DNA from: Aliiroseovarius sediminis
GTDB taxonomy: Bacteria > Pseudomonadota > Alphaproteobacteria > Rhodobacterales > Rhodobacteraceae
Reading direction: 5' to 3'
Assembly: GCF_022678485.1 (NCBI RefSeq)
Contig: NZ_JALBYP010000021.1
Location: forward strand, 62,001 to 126,000
DNA length: 64,000 nt
In this document: in pieces, positions 54,587-62,884 of the stretch
How the letters are laid out: every line of letters begins with the position of its first letter
Numbering within the stretch: the first letter of the stretch is position 1
Program-made: the position numbers and the translations under genes
The notes under the pieces: model-generated
Told to the model about the DNA's origin: nothing
The model's database searches: none
What the model saw: only the letters and a program-made list of their open reading frames with translations

Positions 54587-55966
54587 TTACCGATAGGTCA
54601 CAGCGCGCGCGGCTTCGATCACTTCTTTCGTGGTCACAAGCGCGAGCTTTTCAAGGTTGGCGGCATAGGGCAGGGGCACGTCCTTGCCGGTCAGGTTGAT
54701 CACGGGGGCGTCCAGATAATCGAACGCGCGTTCCATGATCGTGGCCGACAGGTGGTTGCCAATGGATGCGACGGGCCAGCCTTCTTCGACGGTGATGCAG
54801 CGGTTGGTTTTTTTGACCGAGTTCAGCACTGTATCATAGTCCAGCGGGCGCAGGGTGCGCAGGTCGATGACCTCGGCGGTGATCCCGTCTTCGGCCAGTG
54901 CATCAGCGGCTTCCAGCGCGTATTTCATGCCGATGCCGAAGCTGACAATCGTCACGTCTTCGCCTTCGCGCCAGATGCGTGCCTTGCCGAACGGAACGGT
55001 ATAGTCGTCCATCTCGGGTACATCAAAGCTTTGACCATACAGCAGTTCGTTTTCCAGGAAAATCACCGGGTTGTCACCGCGAATCGCCGTTTTCAACAGC
55101 CCCTTCGCGTCTGACGCCGAATAGGGCATAACGACATGCAGGCCCGGAACGTGCGCATACCATGCAGCGTAATCCTGACTGTGCTGTGCGGCGACGCGCG
55201 CTGCTGCCCCGTTGGGGCCACGAAATACGATCGGGCAGGACATCTGACCGCCGGACATATAGCGCGTTTTGGCGACGGTGTTAATGATCTGATCCATCGC
55301 CTGCATGGCGAAGTTGAAGGTCATGAACTCGACAATGGGTCTTAGCCCACCCATCGCAGCGCCGGCTGCCAGCCCTGTGAAGCCGTGTTCGGTGATCGGC
55401 GTGTCGATCACGCGTCGCGCGCCGAATTCGTCCAGCAGACCTTGGCTAACCTTATAAGCGCCCTGATATTCGGCGACTTCCTCGCCCATCAGAAAGACCG
55501 TGTCGTCTGCGCGCATTTCCTCGGCCATAGCGTCGCGCAGTGCTTCGCGCACGGTGGTCGAGCGCATATCGGTGCCTTCGGGAATGTCGGTTTCAGGCGG
55601 CGCGCTTTGACGGGTGGGCTGTGCGGGGGCTTTGTCGCCGTCAGGGCGATCGGTTTCTTTTGGCGCACTGTCTTTGGCGTCGTCTTCGTTCGCGGCAGGG
55701 GCCGCAATGTCGTCCACACTTTCGCCGTCCTCGACCATCACCGCGATAGGTGTATTAACCTTTACACCTTCAGTGCCTTCGTCGATCAGGATCTTGCCAA
55801 TAATCCCTTCATCGACGGCTTCGAATTCCATCGTCGCCTTGTCGGTTTCAATCTCGGCCAGGATGTCGCCCGATGCGACCTCGTCGCCTTCCTTGACCAG
55901 CCATTTTGCCAGTGTACCCTCTTCCATCGTGGGGGACAGGGCGGGCATCAATACTTCGGTTGCCAT
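54587..55966 (-). CDS. pdhB: Pyruvate dehydrogenase E1 beta with an N-terminal lipoyl domain
   Basis: 459 residues. Residues 1 to about 80 form a lipoyl domain (Lys43), nearly the same as that of pdhC, followed by an acidic linker and the E1 beta domain from about 135 ([41 protein letters not shown]). E1 beta with a lipoyl domain is known from alphaproteobacteria. Start at 55966; the longer frame upstream overlaps pdhA. Confidence 0.95.
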   Translation of the reverse strand: MATEVLMPALSPTMEEGTLAKWLVKEGDEVASGDILAEIETDKATMEFEAVDEGIIGKILIDEGTEGVKVNTPIAVMVEDGESVDDIAAPAANEDDAKDSAPKETDRPDGDKAPAQPTRQSAPPETDIPEGTDMRSTTVREALRDAMAEEMRADDTVFLMGEEVAEYQGAYKVSQGLLDEFGARRVIDTPITEHGFTGLAAGAAMGGLRPIVEFMTFNFAMQAMDQIINTVAKTRYMSGGQMSCPIVFRGPNGAAARVAAQHSQDYAAWYAHVPGLHVVMPYSASDAKGLLKTAIRGDNPVIFLENELLYGQSFDVPEMDDYTVPFGKARIWREGEDVTIVSFGIGMKYALEAADALAEDGITAEVIDLRTLRPLDYDTVLNSVKKTNRCITVEEGWPVASIGNHLSATIMERAFDYLDAPVINLTGKDVPLPYAANLEKLALVTTKEVIEAARAVTYR

Positions 55967-55988
55967 TCTTTCTTCTCCTCTGTCCGGG

Positions 55989-56990
55989 TCAGGCGTAAAT
56001 GTCGGTCCACAGTTCTTCAACTGCGGGCTCGGGGCTGTTCTTCGCAAACTCGGCGGCGTCGTTGACGACGTTTTTGATGTCTTTGTCGATGGCCTTCAAT
56101 TCATCCTCGGATGCATGTTTGCCCTGCAACAAAAGCTCGCGTACATGTTCAATCGCGTCGCGTTCTTCGCGCACTTTCTGTACCTCTTCGCGGGTCCGAT
56201 ATTTGGCTGGGTCTGACATCGAATGCCCGCGATAGCGATAGGTTTTCATCTCGAGGATATATGGCCCATCACCGGCCCGGCAATGTTCGGTGGCGCGAAG
56301 GCCGGCTTCCTTGACGGCAAGAACATCCATCCCATCGACCGCTTCACCGGGAATGGCAAACGCTTCCCCGCGTTTATAAATATCAGGGGTTGAGCTTGAC
56401 CGCTGCATCGATGTGCCCATCGCATATTGGTTGTTTTCAACCACATAGATCACCGGCAATTGCCACAGCGAGGCCATGTTGAAACTTTCGTAAACCTGCC
56501 CCTGATTGGCCGCGCCATCGCCAAAATAGGTGAAGGTCACGCGGCCGTTGTCCTTATACTTGTCTGCAAAGGCCAGCCCTGTGCCAATTGGCACTTGCGC
56601 ACCTACGATACCGTGGCCGCCATAGAAGTGTTTTTCGGTCGAAAACATGTGCATCGACCCGCCCTTACCCTTGGAATAGCCATCCTCGCGTCCGGTCAGT
56701 TCGGCCATCACCCCCTTGGGGTCCATCCCCGAGGCCAGCATATGCCCGTGGTCGCGATAGGACGTGATGCGCTTGTCGCCCTCTTCCGCGGCGGCTTCCA
56801 GCCCGACCACGACGGCCTCTTGCCCGATATAGAGGTGACAGAAACCGCCGATCAGGCCCATGCCGTAAAGCTGGCCCGCCTTCTCTTCGAATCGGCGGAT
56901 CAACAGCATCTCACGGTAATGATCCAGAAGCTCTTCTTTGGAAGTATTTGATTTTGAGGGTTTTTTATCTGCGCTTTTCCGGGCGGCCAT
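55989..56990 (-). CDS. pdhA: Pyruvate dehydrogenase E1 alpha
   Basis: 333 residues. TPP-binding motif [20 protein letters not shown] followed by NNQYAMG; phosphorylation-loop-type region [14 protein letters not shown]. Decarboxylates pyruvate and reductively acetylates lipoyl groups. The start at 56990 has aggagg 8 bases upstream. First gene of the pdh operon, with a promoter and palindrome upstream at 57031-57054. Confidence 0.95.
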   Translation of the reverse strand: MAARKSADKKPSKSNTSKEELLDHYREMLLIRRFEEKAGQLYGMGLIGGFCHLYIGQEAVVVGLEAAAEEGDKRITSYRDHGHMLASGMDPKGVMAELTGREDGYSKGKGGSMHMFSTEKHFYGGHGIVGAQVPIGTGLAFADKYKDNGRVTFTYFGDGAANQGQVYESFNMASLWQLPVIYVVENNQYAMGTSMQRSSSTPDIYKRGEAFAIPGEAVDGMDVLAVKEAGLRATEHCRAGDGPYILEMKTYRYRGHSMSDPAKYRTREEVQKVREERDAIEHVRELLLQGKHASEDELKAIDKDIKNVVNDAAEFAKNSPEPAVEELWTDIYA

Positions 56991-57030
56991 ATGGCATCCT
57001 CCTTCTGGCATCAGCCAGTGCGTTGGCAAT

Positions 57031-57054
57031 AGTTTAACGTTAAACTATAATATA
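57031..57054 (-). promoter_or_regulatory. pdhA operator palindrome and -10 element
   Basis: Perfect 16-bp palindrome agtttaacgttaaact (57031-57046) with central CG, directly downstream of a minus-strand -10 box TATATT (57054-57049). This position would block transcription if bound. LacI-family regulators of central carbon metabolism (such as CceR in alphaproteobacteria) use palindromes of this kind; assignment to a specific protein is inferred. Confidence 0.6.
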
Positions 57055-57167
57055 CCGAATTTGCGCCCGTAGGTCGACAAAAACTTGACGTAAGGGCCGG
57101 TAAGTCGACGGCAGGAACTGCCGGCTTGCCTGAATAAAGGGGAAGGGTCGTTAATCGCGTGTGGCAG

Positions 57168-57470
57168 TCAGCGCAGCACGACCTCGTTTGCGCGCACCAT
57201 GCCAAGCACCGACCGTGCCTGTTCGTCCAGCAAGTCGAGATCCAGATATTCATCCGACAGGCGGTGGGTTTTATTGGATAATGTGGCAATCTCGGCCGAG
57301 AGCGCGTCGCGCTCACTCATGAGTGCGCGCGTCTCGGCCTCGATTTGTACGCGACGGAACAAGCCGTAATCGCCCTGCACACTGGCAAAGGTGAAGTATA
57401 GGCCAAGACCCACGATCACCACAAAGTAGATCGCCCCACCAAAGCCAGCTTGTGTACGAGGTGCGCCCAT
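57168..57470 (-). CDS. ftsB: Septum formation initiator FtsB-like protein
   Basis: 100 residues. Short N-terminus, one membrane helix (GGAIYFVVIVGLGLYFTFAS, about 11-30) and a periplasmic coiled coil (IEAETRALMSERDALSAEI). FtsB links FtsQ and FtsL in the divisome. Start at 57470 with aggaagcc upstream. A small hairpin (57109-57123) follows on the way to pdhA. Confidence 0.87.
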   Translation of the reverse strand: MGAPRTQAGFGGAIYFVVIVGLGLYFTFASVQGDYGLFRRVQIEAETRALMSERDALSAEIATLSNKTHRLSDEYLDLDLLDEQARSVLGMVRANEVVLR

Positions 57471-57606
57471 AGGCTTCCTGTCTTTCTGTATGTACTGCCT
57501 CTTGCCCACCTCTTTTCGGGCGGTGCAGAAATACTATGACACAGGCGATTCGTCTTGTGAATCCCCAAAACGAATCGCTGGATAAAAAAGCGGGCAAGAG
57601 CAGACA

Positions 57607-57638
57607 ACAAAAACCGCCCGCAGCCGCAGCAACGGGCG
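57607..57638 (-). terminator. Intrinsic terminator of fba
   Basis: Minus-strand stem cgcccg (57638-57633) / cgggcg (57620-57615) followed by GTTTTTG. Ends the aldolase transcript ahead of ftsB. Confidence 0.75.
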
Positions 57639-57658
57639 TAATTCATGATCTAGGGCGA

Positions 57659-58552
57659 TCAGCCCGCGATCGAGGCCTGATAGATACTGTCGATCGTATC
57701 AGCGATGGTCGCGTTGAATTCTGTGTCAGATTGCTGTGCGGACAGCCCTTCGGTCAGCGCACGCGAGAAGCTGGCGATCACGCCGGTGTTCTGACCGAGC
57801 CGTTCGTTGGCCTCGGCCCGGGTATAGCCGCCCGACAGCGCCACCACCGACGCCACGCGCGGGTGATCTACCAAGGGTTTATAGAGGTTCGGCGTCTCGG
57901 GCAAAGTCAGCTTCAGCATCACGATCTGATCGTCGGACAGGGCGTCCAGCTGCGATTTCAACGCGGCCAGCAACAGGTCTTCGGCAGCGGATTTGTCAGG
58001 GATCGAAATGTTGATCTCGGGCTCAATGATTGGGATCAGCCCGTGGCCCAGGATCTGCCTTGCGACATCGAATTGTTGGGCGACATTGGCCTTGATCCCG
58101 TCGGCATTTGCCGCATTGATCACCGAGCGCATTTTGGTTCCGAACACGCCCGCCTTCACGGCGCGCGCGCAAAGCGCGTCAAGCTCGGGCATCGGCTTCA
58201 TCAACTGCGCACCGTTTTCTTCGTCCTCCAGCCCCTTATCGACCTTCAGAAACGGCACGACGCCTCGATCTTCCCACAGATAAGTTGCGGTGGGTTTTCC
58301 GGCGATCTCGCGGTCCATCGTCATTTCGAACAGGATTGCGCCAATCACCTTATCGCCCGTAAAAGCCGGGGCTTGCGCGATCCGCGCGCGCATGGCGTGG
58401 ATCAGGTCAAACATCTGGCCGTCGCCCGAATAGGCGTCTTCGTCGATGCCATAAAGGCGCAGCGCTTTGGGCGTCGAACCGCCCGATTGATCAAGGGCTG
58501 CGATGAAGCCTTGCCCGGCTTTGATCTTTTCCATTTGTGCTTGGTTTGGCAT
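57659..58552 (-). CDS. fba: Fructose-bisphosphate aldolase class I
   Basis: 297 residues. Schiff-base lysine in IVMLKLTLPET, and PIIEPEINISIPDKS and AALDQSGGSTPKALRLYG give the class I fold. Cleaves or forms fructose-1,6-bisphosphate. Start at 58552 (MPNQAQMEKIKAGQG) with aggacc upstream; the longer frame reaches unlikely sequence. Own promoter with operator-like site upstream. Confidence 0.92.
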   Translation of the reverse strand: MPNQAQMEKIKAGQGFIAALDQSGGSTPKALRLYGIDEDAYSGDGQMFDLIHAMRARIAQAPAFTGDKVIGAILFEMTMDREIAGKPTATYLWEDRGVVPFLKVDKGLEDEENGAQLMKPMPELDALCARAVKAGVFGTKMRSVINAANADGIKANVAQQFDVARQILGHGLIPIIEPEINISIPDKSAAEDLLLAALKSQLDALSDDQIVMLKLTLPETPNLYKPLVDHPRVASVVALSGGYTRAEANERLGQNTGVIASFSRALTEGLSAQQSDTEFNATIADTIDSIYQASIAG

Positions 58553-58586
58553 GTCGGTCCTGTCCCAATCTGGATGTGTTTCCATT

Positions 58587-58638
58587 GTTCTAGGCGACTG
58601 GACGTGACCATGCAAACATGCTGGCGCTAACGTTACGC
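58587..58638 (-). promoter_or_regulatory. fba promoter with a TAACGTTA-centred site upstream
   Basis: Minus strand: TTGCAT (58615-58610), 17-base spacer, TAGAAC (58592-58587). Directly upstream, gcgctaacgttacgc (58624-58638) is a near palindrome around TAACGTTA (58628-58635), the same core as in the pdhA palindrome. The position upstream of -35 suits activation. Confidence 0.5.
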
Positions 58639-58779
58639 AGAACATTTGCCACAGGCGGGCAGGGACGTTGGGGGCAAGGCTGGATGAAACGGTCGTGGGC
58701 CTTGCCCCCGGTCTTGGGCGCGGGGAACCGATTGGGCGGGGGAACGCCGCCCGACGCGCGCACCAAAGCGATTGCAGAG

Positions 58780-58950
58780 TTACTTCGTCAAGATCAGCTT
58801 ACCGGCCCGCGTGATCGTCAGCGTGTAAACCATGTCGTTCAGCACGATCTGAGCCTTCTTGCCCAGACCGGTCAGGTCCAGCGCATCATGGCAGGGCGGG
58901 GTTGATTGGCTGGCGGTATCGAATGTGGAACTGTGCAGTGGGGCTGTCAT
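58780..58950 (-). CDS. hemP: HemP-family hemin uptake protein
   Basis: 56 residues. The C-terminal half carries the family pattern KAQIVLNDMVYTLTITRAG followed by KLILTK; the N-terminal 25 residues are variable. HemP/HmuP proteins are coactivators or uptake factors for heme in proteobacteria. ATG overlaps the stop of the 41-residue gene upstream by 4 bases, with aaggaga 7 bases before it. No other heme gene is in the window. Confidence 0.8.
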   Translation of the reverse strand: MTAPLHSSTFDTASQSTPPCHDALDLTGLGKKAQIVLNDMVYTLTITRAGKLILTK

Positions 58951-59072
58951 CGGGTGTCTCCTTCAAGGCAGGCCAAAATCCACGCGGCCAAACATTGCAG
59001 GCCGGGCAGGATGGGCAGGGGTGATGGAATATCGGATCGGGCCAAATGCGGACCTTCGAATTGAGCTGTCAT
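58947..59072 (-). CDS. 41-residue protein coupled to hemP
   Basis: Starts MTAQFEGPHLARSDIPS and ends in a short hydrophobic helix (LQCLAAWILACLEGDTR) with two cysteines. Ribosome site caggag 6 bases before ATG. Stop overlaps the hemP start by 4 bases (ATGA), so the pair is translated together. No family recognised. Confidence 0.55.
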   Translation of the reverse strand: MTAQFEGPHLARSDIPSPLPILPGLQCLAAWILACLEGDTR

Positions 59073-59149
59073 TGTCGCGCTCCTGTTAAACGTGAGCTTT
59101 GCGGCTCTCAAGTCTCCGGCTGGTTGACGCGCAACTGGCTGATAGTGAA

Positions 59150-59179
59150 AACTTACTAAAACAGTCAGGATATAGTCAA
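59150..59179 (-). promoter_or_regulatory. Likely promoter of the 41-aa gene and hemP
   Basis: Minus strand: TTGACT (59179-59174), 18-base spacer, TAAGTT (59155-59150), giving a leader of about 70 bases. The tgact motif is repeated inside the spacer (ttgactata, ctgactgtt). Iron-responsive control would be expected for hemP, but I do not see a confident Irr, Fur or RirA site. Confidence 0.5.
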
Positions 59180-59198
59180 GAACCAATTATCAAGAAAA

Positions 59199-59229
59199 AG
59201 CCCCGGCACTTTTTAAGGGTGCCGGGGCT
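59199..59229 (-). terminator. Intrinsic terminator of pgk
   Basis: Minus strand stem agccccggcac (59229-59219) / gtgccggggct (59209-59199), 11 bp perfect, followed by TTTTTCTTG. Confidence 0.9.
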
Positions 59230-59254
59230 AATATTCTCTTTTTCCAACAAACCT

Positions 59255-60445
59255 TTAGTCTGAAAGCGCGATCACGCCGGGCAGATCTTTGCCTTCCATC
59301 CATTCCAGAAACGCCCCCCCGGCGGTCGAGATATAGGTGAAGTCCTTCGCCGCGTCCGCCTTGTTCAAGGCTGCGACCGTGTCACCGCCACCGGCAACCG
59401 ATATCAGCTTGCCCTCGGCCGACAATTGCGCCGCTTTCTTTGCGGCCGCGTTGGTCGCTGCGCCAAACGGTTCGATTTCGAACGCGCCAAGCGGGCCGTT
59501 CCATATCAAGGTTTTGGCGCGCTCAAAAATATCGGTGATGCGTTCCACAGTCTCGGGCCCGGCATCAAGGATCATCGCATCCGGCGGGCAGGCATCGGCG
59601 GCGACCACCTGATGCTCGGCCCCCGCTGCAAATTCGCGGGCCACGACCACGTCGCTGGGCAGGACGATCTTGCAGCCCTTTTCATCGGCTTTGTCCAGAA
59701 CCTCGCGTGCGGTGTCGGCCATGTCGTGTTCGGCCAGCGATTTTCCCACGTCGATATCCTGTGCGGCTAGAAACGTGTTCGCCATACCGCCGCCAATCAC
59801 CAGATGATCGACCTTTTCGACAAGATTGCCCAACAGGTCCAACTTGGTTGAAATCTTTGCGCCACCCACCACCGCGACAAGCGGGCGTTCGGGATCGCCA
59901 AGCGCTGTTTCCAAAGCGGTCAACTCGGCCTGCATCAGACGGCCCGCGCAGGCGGGCAACAGATGCGCCAACGCCTCGGTCGATGCATGGGCACGGTGCG
60001 CGGCGGAAAACGCGTCATTGCAATAAACATTGCCCAACGCCGCCAATGACGCAGCAAAGCTGCCGTCATTCGTGGTCTCGCCTTCATGGAACCGGGTGTT
60101 TTCCAAAAGCAACACGTCGCCTTTTTCCAACCCAGCCACCGCTTTTTTCGCCGGCCCACCGATGCAATCCTCAGCAAACTTGACGGGAGATCCCAGGGCG
60201 GCCTCAAGCGCAGGACGGACCACGGACAGCGACATTTCCGGCACGCGCTGGCCTTTTGGGCGTCCGAAATGCGCTAGCAAAACAGGCATCCCGCCAGCCT
60301 CCAAGATATCGCGGATGGTGGGCAGAATGCGCTGAATACGGGTGTCGTCCGTCACCTGGCCGTTCTCCACCGGCACGTTGATATCCACGCGCGTCAGCAC
60401 GACTTTGCCGTCAAGATCCATGTCGTCGAGTGTTTTCCAGGCCAT
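59255..60445 (-). CDS. pgk: Phosphoglycerate kinase
   Basis: 396 residues. [19 protein letters not shown] near the N-terminus, [24 protein letters not shown] and the C-terminal [11 protein letters not shown]. Makes ATP from 1,3-bisphosphoglycerate. Start at 60445 ([11 protein letters not shown]) with ggagag upstream; an ATG at 60457 is less likely. Monocistronic with a terminator. Confidence 0.96.
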   Translation of the reverse strand: MAWKTLDDMDLDGKVVLTRVDINVPVENGQVTDDTRIQRILPTIRDILEAGGMPVLLAHFGRPKGQRVPEMSLSVVRPALEAALGSPVKFAEDCIGGPAKKAVAGLEKGDVLLLENTRFHEGETTNDGSFAASLAALGNVYCNDAFSAAHRAHASTEALAHLLPACAGRLMQAELTALETALGDPERPLVAVVGGAKISTKLDLLGNLVEKVDHLVIGGGMANTFLAAQDIDVGKSLAEHDMADTAREVLDKADEKGCKIVLPSDVVVAREFAAGAEHQVVAADACPPDAMILDAGPETVERITDIFERAKTLIWNGPLGAFEIEPFGAATNAAAKKAAQLSAEGKLISVAGGGDTVAALNKADAAKDFTYISTAGGAFLEWMEGKDLPGVIALSD

Positions 60446-60606
60446 CTGTCTCTCCATCAGCTACACGGCAGTTGCACATCAAAAGAGCACCGGGGTCAAC
60501 GGTCGTCGGCCGAAATTGCGCAGCTTGCCTCTTTCATCTTACCGCGTGCGGGCATAGGTTGCCCCGCGAACACAACCCCATAACACCCCGATGGAAGGAG
60601 GCCCAG

Positions 60607-61107
60607 ATGGCCGAATACAAAGATCCGGAAAACACCATCCTGATGCAGCTGAAAGGCGGCACCGTGGTCATCGAGCTCATGCCCGACGTGGCGCCCAAAC
60701 ATACCGAGCGTATGAAGGAACTGGCGCGCGCGGGCGAATATGACGGCGTGGTGTTTCACCGCGTGATCGACGGCTTCATGGCTCAGACCGGTGATGTCGC
60801 CAATGGCAAAGACCCGATGACCTTGCGCCATGCGGGCACGGGCGGCTCCTCGCTGCCCAACCTGCCTGCCGAGTTCTCCAAGCTGCCACATGATCGCGGC
60901 ACGCTGGGGGCTGCACGCTCGCAAGATCCGAATTCGGCCAACAGCCAGTTCTTCATCAGCTTCAAGGACAACCATTTCCTGAACGGCCAATACACCGTCT
61001 ATGGCCGCGTTATTTCGGGAATGGAGCATGTGGATGCCATCACGCGTGGCGAGCCGCCTGCAGACCCCGACACGATGATCTCGGTCAAGGTTGCCGCCGA
61101 TGCCTGA
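60607..61107 (+). CDS. ppiB: Peptidyl-prolyl cis-trans isomerase, cyclophilin type (cytoplasmic)
   Basis: 166 residues. Cyclophilin motifs VVFHRVIDGFMAQTGD, AARSQDPNSANSQFFISFKD. No signal peptide, so cytoplasmic. Start has ggagg 7 bases upstream. The stop overlaps the next cyclophilin by 8 bases. Confidence 0.95.
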   Translation: MAEYKDPENTILMQLKGGTVVIELMPDVAPKHTERMKELARAGEYDGVVFHRVIDGFMAQTGDVANGKDPMTLRHAGTGGSSLPNLPAEFSKLPHDRGTLGAARSQDPNSANSQFFISFKDNHFLNGQYTVYGRVISGMEHVDAITRGEPPADPDTMISVKVAADA

Positions 61108-61738
61108 CGCTTATGGCAAGCGCGACCGGCGCATCTTCTGGATCGCCTTTCTGGCGGGCGTTGCCATCGTCGTGGGCTATGCGGTCTACACGCTCTGGCC
61201 GTCGTCGCCACCCGAGGTGGACACGGCAAGCCTTGGCGACGCGCCCAAGGTCGAACTGACCATCGCGGGCGAGGCAGAGGGCAAGGTGGTCATCACCCTG
61301 CGCCCGGACCTGGCCCCACGGCATGTGGAGCGGATCGTCCAACTGGCCAATGACGGCGCCTATGACAACGTGATCTTTCACCGCGTGATCGAAGGTTTCA
61401 TGGCCCAGACCGGCGATGTCGCCTTCGGCAAGACCGACGGCAATGGTGGGCGCGCAGGCATGGGTGGGTCCAGCTATCCCGACCTACCGGCCGAGTTCTC
61501 TGACGAACCCTTCGTCGCGGGCACGGTCGGAATGGCGCGGTCGCAAAGTCCCAACTCGGCCAACAGCCAGTTCTTCATCATGTTTGCCCCCAGTCCCAAC
61601 CTTGACGGCAGCTACACCGTCGTCGGCCATGTGACCGAGGGCTTCGACGTGGTGCAGAAGATCAAGCGCGGTGATGGTCCCAATGGTGCGGTGACCGGCA
61701 CGCCCGACGTGATGACGACAATGCGCGTGATCGACTGA
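61100..61738 (+). CDS. Peptidyl-prolyl cis-trans isomerase, membrane-anchored cyclophilin
   Basis: 212 residues. Charged N-terminus (PDAYGKRDRR), one uncleaved membrane helix (IFWIAFLAGVAIVVGYAVYTL, about 11-31) and a cyclophilin domain with NVIFHRVIEGFMAQTGD and ARSQSPNSANSQFFIMF. Probably a periplasmic foldase. Overlaps the cytoplasmic copy by 8 bases, likely a duplication with one copy redirected outward. (The TM is about 21 residues, partly quoted.). Confidence 0.9.
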   Translation: MPDAYGKRDRRIFWIAFLAGVAIVVGYAVYTLWPSSPPEVDTASLGDAPKVELTIAGEAEGKVVITLRPDLAPRHVERIVQLANDGAYDNVIFHRVIEGFMAQTGDVAFGKTDGNGGRAGMGGSSYPDLPAEFSDEPFVAGTVGMARSQSPNSANSQFFIMFAPSPNLDGSYTVVGHVTEGFDVVQKIKRGDGPNGAVTGTPDVMTTMRVID

Positions 61739-61777
61739 TCCGCGCACACAACCGCTCAAACCCCCGTGACAGGGGCT

Positions 61778-61837
61778 ATGGGGCCTTTCCGTTCTCTGTC
61801 AGGATCATCTGGCGGCAACAATAAGGAAAGGCCCCAT
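61778..61837 (+). promoter_or_regulatory. Hairpin that hides the ribosome site and start codon of the DUF3179 gene
   Basis: Perfect 13-bp stem atggggcctttcc (61778-61790) / ggaaaggccccat (61825-61837), 34-base loop. The right arm contains the aaggaaag ribosome site and the AT of the ATG at 61836. A separate hairpin ccccc/gggg (61761-61775) just upstream could compete, so a switch, for instance thermosensor, is possible. Confidence 0.6.
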
Positions 61838-62810
61838 GCGCATCATCCTGACCCTGCTTGCCATCAGTCTTGGGCTATGGGCGCAAGACCTGCGCGCGGA
61901 CCCAGCCATTTGGGCGCGCGAATTCCCGAAAACCGATTTCAGCCAGACCAGCATCCCGGACTGGGACGAGATCCTGTCCGGCGGCCCCGGTCGCGACGGC
62001 ATCCCGGCCCTGACCGACCCCGTCTTCATCAAGGCCGCCGATGACACCAGCCTTGGGGCGCGTGAGCCGGTGATCACGCTGGAACTTGCCAACGAAACCC
62101 CGCGCGCCTATCCGCTGCGCTATCTGACTTGGCACGAAATCGTCAACGACCGCGTGGGCGGCATCCCCGTCGCCGTCACCTTCTGCCCGCTGTGCAACTC
62201 CGGCATGGTGTTTGATCGAAGGGTGGGAAACAAAATCCTGACCTTCGGCGTGACCGGCAAGCTCAGAAACTCCGACATGGTGATGTATGACAGGGAAACC
62301 GAAAGCTGGTGGCAGCAGGCCATCGGCGAGGGGATCGTCGGGGACCATACCGGCACCCAACTGACGCAACTGCCGGCGTGGATGGAAAGCTGGGCTGAAT
62401 TCACGACGCGCAACCCTGATGGCCTTGTCATGGCGCAACCCAAGGCCCAACGCCCCTATGGTCAAAACCCCTATGCCGGTTATGACAGCCGCAATCAGCC
62501 ATATCCGTTCTTCTCGGGCGAGAACCCGCCGCATGGCGTGCCCGCCCTTGCGCGGGTCGTCCGGGTCAAGGACCGCGCCTGGCCCGTCGCGCGCCTGTCG
62601 GACGGCGGCGAGATTCGCGAAACCGGATTGGTGATCAGCTGGTCCGCCGGGCAGGCCTCGGCGCTCGACACTGCGCGTATCGCTGACGGGCGCGACGTCG
62701 GCACGATCCGTGTTCGTGACGCCCAAGGGCGCGACGTGCCCCATGACGTGCTTTTCGCCTTCGCCTTTCACGCCTTCTGGCCCAATGGCACATGGATGCT
62801 GGGCAACTGA
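61836..62810 (+). CDS. DUF3179 domain secreted protein
   Basis: 324 residues. Signal peptide MRIILTLLAISLGLWAQD (cleavage probably after LRADPA), then the DUF3179 domain: WHEIVNDRVGGIPVAVTFCPLCNSGMVFDRRVG, with CPLC and later FGVTGKLRNSDMVMYDRETESWWQQ. Exported, function unknown. Expression may be limited by the start-site hairpin. (Quoted motif stretches lie around residues 88-165.). Confidence 0.82.
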   Translation: MRIILTLLAISLGLWAQDLRADPAIWAREFPKTDFSQTSIPDWDEILSGGPGRDGIPALTDPVFIKAADDTSLGAREPVITLELANETPRAYPLRYLTWHEIVNDRVGGIPVAVTFCPLCNSGMVFDRRVGNKILTFGVTGKLRNSDMVMYDRETESWWQQAIGEGIVGDHTGTQLTQLPAWMESWAEFTTRNPDGLVMAQPKAQRPYGQNPYAGYDSRNQPYPFFSGENPPHGVPALARVVRVKDRAWPVARLSDGGEIRETGLVISWSAGQASALDTARIADGRDVGTIRVRDAQGRDVPHDVLFAFAFHAFWPNGTWMLGN

Positions 62811-62884
62811 CGCGCCCGTTTCTTCTGGCCCAAAATATCCTGGGGTGAATGCGCGCAGCGCAGAGGGGTAAAGCCCCTGATCCC

